Shown here: piece by piece, positions 56,564-64,000 of the stretch
How the letters are laid out: every line of letters begins with the position of its first letter
Numbering within the stretch: position 1 is the first letter of the stretch
Origin: Pleodorina starrii
Taxonomy: Eukaryota; Chlorophyta; Chlorophyceae; Chlamydomonadales; Volvocaceae
Assembly (NCBI GenBank): GCA_030267565.1
Contig: BRXU01000004.1
Coordinates: forward strand, 1,802,001-1,866,000
Direction of reading: 5' to 3'
Length of the DNA: 64,000 nucleotides
Notes under the pieces: generated by a model
What the model was told of the DNA's origin: nothing
The model's input: only the letters and a program-made list of their open reading frames with translations
Database searches by the model: none
Position numbers and translations under genes: made by a program

Positions 56564-59500
56564 ATGGTAAATATCGTGCAGATCCGGAGCTTAACAGGAT
56601 GGTCGGGCAGGGTGGAGGTCGGGGGCGACGACGAGACGGTGGCGCACTTGCGGCAAAAGGTTGCGGCCCTCAACCCGCAGCTGTCCCGCTTCAAGATATT
56701 CTGCAAGGTAAATTAAACTACCAACGGCAAGTCCTGCGGCTGTGTTCGCTACAGGGTGCTACGGTACGCCAACACTTGCTCCCGCCTTCCTTTTTCGCGC
56801 GCGCTCCCCACGTGCCCGCCCATCAGGGTGTAATCGTCGCGGATTCCGCCCTCGTCTCAACGCTGGCTTTAGGTCCCAACGAGTTCCTGGTAGGTTGGCC
56901 TCCGCCTTGCTCCTGGCAGTGGCCCTGGCCTCCATCCCAACCCCGACCGCCCGCTCACCCAGCCCCTGTGGGCCTCGGCCTACACCTGTGTATGACCCTC
57001 CCCGATTTTCCCTCCCCCGATTTCCGATTTCCGCGCACAATTCCGCAGTTCCGTGCATAGCCCTTTCATGCACTTCCGTGTCCCTTCCAGCGCGACCTTT
57101 CCCCGCTGTCAACCGAGCCTCCTCCCGTGCCGTCAGCCCCCGACCCAATGCCCGTCCTCCTGCAATCCCCACGCCCTCTCCAACTCTGACCAACTCCCCC
57201 AATAGACCATCGTGCCGCTCACGACCAACAAGGACCGCTCGGCTCGACCTGGCGGCAGCGGCAGCGGCGGCAGCGGCGGTGCTGGCGGAGCCACCCCAGC
57301 GCCGCACCCGCGGCAGCCCTCGGATGTGCGGCCACCGCCGCCACCACCAGAGCCCCCGCCGCCGCCGCCGCCGCCCGTCTTCAGCGCCGATCAGCCGGTG
57401 CCGTACGCCAGCGAGGGCCTTATCACGCTGCTGCCCGGCTACGAGTCCCGGCCCAACCGCACCCCCACAAAGCCCCGCGCGACGTCGCTGCTGCCGCCGC
57501 TGCCGCCGCCGCAGCCGTTGCTGTCACCGCTGCCAGCGCACCCGCAGGGACGACCGACAGAGGCGCCGCGAGGCCAGCTGCCGCCCCCGCATCCGCACCC
57601 GCAAGACGTAGCGCCCTTGCAAACCCAGGGCGGCACGGTGCAGGGTGGTGTCGGCCGCTCCACGGCCGCGGGGGTCGGAGGCCCCGCAACTTTGGCGGCA
57701 GCGGCACCTGCGGCAGCGGCGGGGCCGGCGCTGGCAGCTGTGTCGCTGGGCGCTACCTCGGCCGCTTCCGCTGCTGATGGTGGCGGTGGCGGTGGTGGGG
57801 GTGGTGTTGCGACCGCTGAGACAGGTGGCAGGGGGCTGGCGGGCCGCGTGCCCGCGGCTGCTGTCTCATTGGACCCACCATCGGCCGGTGCCGCGGAGGG
57901 GAGCCAGCTGCGGGGCGCATCCGCGTATGGGGCTGGAGGCGGGGCCGTAGGGAACGCCTGTCCGCAGCGGAGGCGGATGTGGGGGCGGGAGTGGGAGCGG
58001 GCGCCGCTGGGCACGGCGATCCACGACGGGCCGCAGCAGCAAACTTGCTCGCCGCCGCCGGGGCTGCCGCAGGGGCCGTGTCTGCCGGCTGCGGGGGCCC
58101 AGCTGCCACTCGACCGGCTACCCGTCATGAAGGGTTTGAGTGCGAGTCAGGGTCAGGCCGCGGCGGCGGCGGCGCCGCTTCCGCCAGCAGCCGCAGCGGC
58201 CCCGCCTCCGCAGTCGCCTCCGCCGCCACGTCCTGATCTGTTCCAGGAGCTGAAGGCGGAGCTGAAGGCCGCTCCCCTGCACTTGGGGAGGAAGGAGGAC
58301 GAGGGCAAGGGCGAGGAGCAGGAGCGGGACAAGGCGGTGGGGCAGCCGCAGGTGGAGCCGGCGCCCGTTGCCGCCGCCGCCGGCCAACAGCGAGCGGCGC
58401 GACGCGGCGGCGGAGGCGGAGGCGATAGCGGCGCGGCGGAGGCAGGCGCGGCGCCGCCGGTGCCGCAGGGCAAGCGGCCACGGAGGGCCGCGGCCGCCGC
58501 GGCGGCGGCGGCGATTGCCGTCGCCGCGACCGGCGGGCAGCAGTGCCGCCAAGGAGCGGGGCCCCAAGCCGGGGAGGAGGAGAAGGAGGAGGCCGAGGAG
58601 GAGGCAGATGAGCGGGGCGCTTCGGGCGGCCGGGGGCGCGGCCGAGGGCGGGGCCGCGGCCGCGGCAGCGGCGGCGGGCGCAGGACGCGCAGCGACCCAG
58701 CGGAGCGGCGGCAGCAACAACAGGACATGGACACGGATGGCAGCAGCAGCAGTCGGGAGGCAGAAGAAGCGCTGGAAAGCGCCGGCGAGGACGGCGACGG
58801 CGACGGCGACGGCGGTGCTACCCGGGGGAAGCAGCAGCAGCAGCAGCAGCAGCTGAAGCGCCGCCGGCGCAGCCGGACCGAGGAGCCGGCGGAAGCCGGC
58901 GCAACCAAGCGAAGGCGGCGGCGCGGCGCCGCCGCCGCCACCGCCACCGCCACTGCCGCCGATACAGCTGGCGCCTCCGAGCACGGCCAGGAGGCGGCCG
59001 CTGCCGCCGCGGTCCCCGGCGTTGGCGGCCACCGGCCGCGACGGCCCAGGGGTCCGTACCCCCGCTCTGGCCCGGCGTTCGATCGCGCCGTGGCGGCCTG
59101 CGTGCTGCCCCTGCCGCCCTCCCTGGAGCGGCTGCTGCGCATCTTTGAGGTGGTCAACACGCTGCATGCGTTCCTGCTGGGGCAGCAGGTGCAGGTGAGC
59201 ATGGCGGGTGGGCGGGCCGGCGCTGCAGTAAAACAAACCTAACCGAACCCAACTGAACCAACCGACACCAACCGAATTCAACCGAATTCAACCGAACCCG
59301 CCCCTCAGATGACCTGGGACAACTGCCGCGCGGCGCTCCAGGCCCGGCTGCCCCACCTGGCCGTCCGCCTGGAGGATCTGAGGCTGGCTTCGGAGCTGGT
59401 TCCGGAGGTGCTTACGGTGCGCGCGGCACCCGGCAGCGGCCGCACCTCCGCCAATGGCCAGCAGCACCAGGGGGACAACGGAAGCGCCGCCGGACAGCAG

Positions 59501-62500
59501 ACCGAGCAGCCGCCTCCGGCGGCGGCGGAAGCCGGAGCGGCGCCGGCAGGCGCCGCCACGGCCGCGGCCAGCGGCGCAGGAGGACCTGGCGGCGGGGGTG
59601 GCGGCAGTCTGCACACGCTGCTGGCGGCGCAGGGCTGGCGGGCTGAGCTGGCGGACAAGGCCGTACAGCTTGACAGACTGGCGGCGGCGACGGCGGCGGA
59701 GGGGGACGGCGGCGGCGGCGGAGGCGGAGGCGTGTTGTACGGCGGCGGCAGCGTGAAGCTGGAGCTTATGGATCCCGGCAGGTGCGGCGGAGGTGGCGGC
59801 ATGGGGGGAAAGAAGATACCTCGGTAATCGTGTCTGTGTGCGAGAGTGTGTGTGGGAGGGGGGCTGGGAAGGGCGGTGGGGCGGCGCATCCAGTCCTGTC
59901 CTGTCCTGTCCTGTCCAGCCGGATGGCGCTGCGCGAGTACGCGCGAGTTGATTAGGACCTGGGACAACCCTGTACTACCGGTATGCGTCCGTGCCGTTTT
60001 CACATTCAGATCCAGATCCGGAATCGGCTTCGGATCCAGGGTCCTGCTGTGCTGTAATTCGGTGCGAGCTGACGCTTTGGGCGCTCCCGCCCCCGCCCTG
60101 TTGTGGCTTGCGGCTGGTGGCTGGCGGGGTTGCACCTTGCATCTTGGGGGCGCGCCGGCAGGGCTTCGCCGTTGTTGTTCGAGGAGGCGGCGGCGACGGA
60201 GGAGCCGGACGGGGACGGCGGCGGCGGCGCCGCCGCTGCCGCCGCCGCCGGAGGCGGTGTGATCCAAGAGGGTGGTGGAGGTGGAGGCGGAGGCGGAGGC
60301 GCGGGAGTGGTCACAGCCAACGGCGGCGGCGACGCGGCGGAGCCCGGCGGGAGTCCGCGGGAGGGGCAGCGGCGGGCGGCGCAGCGGCACCGGCGTGGTG
60401 GGTGTAGCAGGGGCTGGGATCCGGGGGCTTTGGGTGATGAGCTTTGGGTAACCCTAAGGGTAACTTTGTTGCCACGCGCCGGTCTGGTTGCCCCCCGCAT
60501 CCCCGCGCTCTCGCGACGCCGTCGGCAGCACCGTTTCCCTCTGTCCGGCCCCGCCTGCCGCTGCCGCTGCCATGCGCTGGCCTGGGCCCCGCAACGCCCC
60601 CACACCTACCCTCCCCCTGATGGCCCCACACCCGCACGTACACCACTCCAGACTCCGCACCCACCGACACACCACCCCCGCAGGCCGGCAGGTCCCCCCG
60701 GTCGTGTTGGATGACGGCAGGCGGCTGCGCTTCGCCACCAACGCAATCACCCGGTGGGTAGGGGGGTCGGTTTGTGGGTATGTGGGTAGGTGGGTCGGAC
60801 GGCGTGTCCCAACGTCGTGCGCTGCACCGCACCGCACTCTGCGCCGCGTGTGTCTCAATGTGTGTGTGTGCCCCGACGTGCCCCGATGTGCCCCCCGCAA
60901 CCCAACCCAACCCAACACAGGCGCCTGGCCGCGTTCCGGCGCGGGCTGGTCGCTCTGTTGGAGCACCTGCACACCGACTTCATAGACCGACTGGCGCCGG
61001 AGCAGCGCGGTGGCGCTGGCGGCGGCGGCGGCGGCGGGGCGGCGACCCCCGCCGCCAGCAGCGTCAGCGTCAGCGCGCCAGCTGCTGGTGCTGGTGCTGA
61101 CGCTGGGGCGACTCCCACCACCACCACCACCACCGCCGCCGCCGCTGCCGCCGCGACTGCGCAGTCCTCCTTCGGAGACTCCGTCACCCCCGGGCGCGAC
61201 TGGCACCCGCTCTTCCGCGCCCCCCTTGACCAGGACCGCCTCACGAAGGAGCAGCTGCGCTCCGCCGCGGCGGCGCTGAGGGCGCGGCGGGAGGCGCTGG
61301 CCAGGGCCGCGGCGGCCCGCAGAGGCGGCGGCGGTGTTGGGCAGGGGCAGTCCGGAGGGGGGGCCGCTCCGCGGCCGCCCAGTCTTCTGAAGCAGTACGA
61401 GCCGTGTATTTCGTGTGTGCCGCTGCCCCCCCTGGAGCTCCTGAGGCACCTGCAGGAGCTGCCCTGGTACAAGGGCCAGGTGGGGGGCGGGGGCGGGGCG
61501 GGGCGGGGAAGGCAGTAGGAGGGGGAGAGACTAAAAAACCGCAGCGAGGAGGAGGAGGAGGGGGCGGGGAGGGGTTGGGGGGAGAGGAGGCCCGGCCGGG
61601 GGGGTGGGCATCCTTGAGGACTGGTTTATTTTGGGGGGGGATGTCAGAGAGTGAGCTGTATGTGGGTGTTTGTGTGTGCGTGTCGGGGTGTGGGGCGGGG
61701 GAAAGGAGGAAAGACACCGCAACGAAGGGACCCGGCGATGGGGCGGTCGAGGCCACGGGAGGGGTGGGCGATGCGTCCGGCGACAGCGATGCCGACTCGA
61801 ATCATGCGATGGTACCGCACTACCGCTGCCGCTGCCGACCTCCTGCCCCTCACCCCCCCCCCCCGGTGCTGCCCCCAGGTGGTCCATGTGGAGGTGCTGC
61901 CCGCCCGCCCCGCCGCCTACTCCCGCCCCGCCGCCCCCCTGGCGCCCCCCGTGCTGCGGGCACTGGAGTCGCTGGGCATCCCCGGCGGCCGCCTCTACAC
62001 CCACCAGGCGGATGCGGTGGACGCACTGCTGCTGCCACCGCCGCCACCGCCGCCGCCGCCTTCGGCGCCATCGGCGCCACCGCCTTCGCCGCCGCTGCCG
62101 TCGCTGCCGTCGCCGCCGTCATCAGACCCCACACCACCGCAGCAGTGCGGTGTCCGGGGTCAGCACCTCCAGAGCAGATGTGGCGGCTGCGCCAGCGGCG
62201 GTGAGGGCACCCACCCGCCACCACCACCACCCGGTGAGGGCGACTTGAACGGTCGCGGTATCGGCGGCTGCAGCTCGGCAGGCCGGGCTGATGACGGGTG
62301 TGGCGGCGGCACCAGCGACGATGAACGCCTCTTGCACCAGCAGCAGCACCACCACCACCAGCAGCAACTGGTCGGCGGCCGCCAGGGACTCCCGCTGGAG
62401 GCTCAGGGCAGCCCTCAGCCGTCGGGCTGCCCGGAGCAGTGCGGCGGCAGCGGTGCTACCGGCGGCGGCACTACCGGCGGCGGAGTTGTCGGCGGCGGCG

Positions 62501-63893
62501 TCGGCGGCGGCGGCTTTGTTCCGTCCCTGTGTGTCCCGGTGGAGCGTTGTGGGGTGCGCGGTCATCACGTGGTTGTGGCCACCTCCACCGCCAGTGGCAA
62601 GTCGCTGTGCTACCTGGTGCCCATACTGCAGGTGGGTGGGTGTGTGTGCGCGGCGCCTCTGGGGCTGGACTGGGGGGGAGACTGTGGGGGGCGGGATTGG
62701 GAGTGGGGCGGTGTGGTGGGGGCCCCTGGGTTTGAGCTCGAGAGATACTGAGGCCCGGTGGGCAAGATGGGCTAGGTGGGCAAGATGGGCGGGGCATGCT
62801 GTTTTGCTCTGCTTGCCCGAACCCGAACGTAACGCCAAAGCGTGAAGAGTGAAATGTGAAGCAGGAGACACCCGCCCGGCGCCCGCCTGCCTGTCCTCTC
62901 GGCCGCCCGCGCGCCCTCCCTTCCTCGCTTCCTCACCTGATCAGGCCCTGTCGGAGGACCCCGACGCCTGTGCGCTGCTGATGTTCCCCACCAAGGCCCT
63001 GGCTCAGGACCAGCTGAGGGCGATCCGGGGGATGTTGGAGGCGGCGTTCGGGGGCGCACCGGGGCCGTTTGTACCCGCGGTGGAGGTGAGCGGGGGGTGG
63101 GGTGAGAGGTGGTGAGCCGAGGGCCTTTTATGGGAAAGGGTTATGTAAGGGTTTGTGGGGGGGGAGGGGGCGAGAACGAGGAGGCGAGGGGAGGGAGGGG
63201 AGGGGAGGGGAAGGCAGGTGGGCAGATGGGCAGGTGGGGGCCGCTGGGCGGGGTGAGAGGGCGCAGGGAGGGAGTCCCGGTGGGGTAGGGCCCTCTGGGA
63301 GCGGCGGGAGCGGCGGGGGGGAGGAGAAGGGAGGGGAGGTGACTCGTAGACCCGCAAGGCATCCAGCAGCTCCCGCGTATTAGCACCCGCACCTGCACCC
63401 GCACCTGCACCCGCACCTGCACCCGCACCTGCACCCGCACCTGCCCCCGCACCTGCCCCCGCACCTGCCCCCGCACCTGCACCCGCACCTGCACCCGTAC
63501 CTGCCCCCGCACCTGCACCCGCACCTGCCCCCGCACCTGCACCCGCACCTGCACCCGCACCTGCACCCGCACCTTCACCCGCACCTTCATTCCCACACCC
63601 CGGGGGAGTGGGAACCGAAGCGAACCAGTACCTCCGCATCGTGGATGGGCCACCGCGGAGGAATGGAACGGAACGGAACGGACTGATGGGATCCGGATCC
63701 GGGTCTGGATCCGGATCCAGGTCAGGGGCAAGCTGCGCATCTTGAGGATCTGGATCTGGTCGCCAACCCCTCCCTGCAGGTGTACGACGGTGACACGCCT
63801 CTTTCGGAGCGGCCCGACATCCGGCAGCGTGCTCAGCTGCTGCTGACCAATCCGGACATGCTGCATGCATCCATCCTGCCCTCACACCGCCAG
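56564..63893 (+). CDS. HRQ1: HRQ1-type RecQ-family DNA helicase with ubiquitin-like N-terminus (incomplete)
   Basis: Ten exons keep phase: 56564-56707, 56755-56889, 57206-59194, 59309-59781, 60162-60397, 60684-60753, 60921-61479, 61879-62631, 62945-63085 and 63780-63893. They give 1,538 residues, and the gene runs off the window. Exons 1-2 code for a ubiquitin-like fold ([28 protein letters not shown]), as in plant HRQ1 homologues. A long Ala/Gly/Pro/Gln and KRRRRS-rich region follows. The helicase part has [16 protein letters not shown], a Q-like motif LYTHQADAV (about 1245), Walker [10 protein letters not shown] (about 1440), motif Ia [10 protein letters not shown], and VYDGDTP with [14 protein letters not shown]. 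The DEAH box and C-terminal zinc-binding region must lie beyond 63893. HRQ1 proteins are 3'-5' helicases for crosslink repair and telomere upkeep. About 190 low-complexity residues separate the Q-like motif from Walker A. Confidence 0.92.
63383..63588. repeat. GCACCTGCACCC minisatellite in an HRQ1 intron
   Basis: About 17 units of 12 bases, varying only as CACCC or CCCCC, with three CTTCACC variants at the right end. It lies in the intron between exons 9 and 10. Confidence 0.9.
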
Positions 63894-64000
63894 GTGGGGG
63901 TGGAGGGGGTGGAGGGGGTGGTTGGAGGGGGTGGAGGGGATGGGTGGAGGACACCATCCACACACACACCCACACAACCCCCCTAACCACCCACCCGGCG

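Noticed and set aside
63383..63588. CRISPR-like regular repeat
   Set aside because: It is a simple 12-bp minisatellite without unique spacers, in an intron of a nuclear gene.

Overview
The window looks like nuclear DNA of a volvocine green alga (Chlamydomonas/Volvox/Gonium group). The signs are: high GC; small spliced exons with GTGAGT/GTGCGT-type donors and C(A/C)G acceptors; TGTAA poly(A) signals; very long Ala/Gly/Pro/Gln runs coded by GCC/GGC/CAG repeats; a telomere-type CCCTAAAA tract; plastid proteins with transit peptides; and a PAT/DIRS-type retrotransposon, a class known from Chlamydomonas (TOC) and Volvox (Kangaroo). The species is not determined. Gene models were built by hand from splice sites and reading phase; every multi-exon model given with a length keeps phase through all its junctions.

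Layout. 1-1133: end of an unrecognised gene (+), with a telomere-like tract in one intron. 2174-~5345: 5'-truncated LINE (-), ending just upstream of a small predicted plastid protein gene (+, 5398-6909). 7030-14250: repeat-rich gene desert holding a 2.55-kb element with identical 534-bp direct terminal repeats, two long inverted repeats and dispersed fragments. 14253-16512: plastid-lipid-associated protein/fibrillin (+). 17607-18746: Rab11-type GTPase (-). 19451-20481: MMADHC (cblD) homologue (-). 20823-41284: one very large gene (-), 14 exons and a predicted 3,746 residues, for a CPSF_A/DDB1-superfamily protein like the poorly known plant CPSF-A-subunit protein. Its intron 11 carries a 5.2-kb PAT element in antisense. 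41285-41678: short divergent promoter. 41679-44465: WBP2-like GRAM protein (+). 46499-49120: RUS/DUF647 protein (-). 49390-49815: broken copy of the promoter and first exons of the right-hand gene. 51793-52722: intronless PAQR-family membrane protein (-). 54174-56006: gag remnants (-) with an inverted duplication. 56564 to the window edge: HRQ1-type RecQ-family helicase with a ubiquitin-like N-terminus (+, incomplete).

The genes are ordinary housekeeping functions (vesicle traffic, cobalamin handling, plastid lipid bodies, genome maintenance) and do not form a pathway cluster. The most unusual signal is a 12-bp motif, GACCC-RY-GGGTC, present eleven times without mismatch between 25.1 and 46.1 kb. 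It lies inside coding exons, an intron, a 3' UTR and intergenic DNA, and always in frame-neutral 12-bp form. It looks like a short mobile or otherwise amplified palindrome that is tolerated in low-complexity protein regions.
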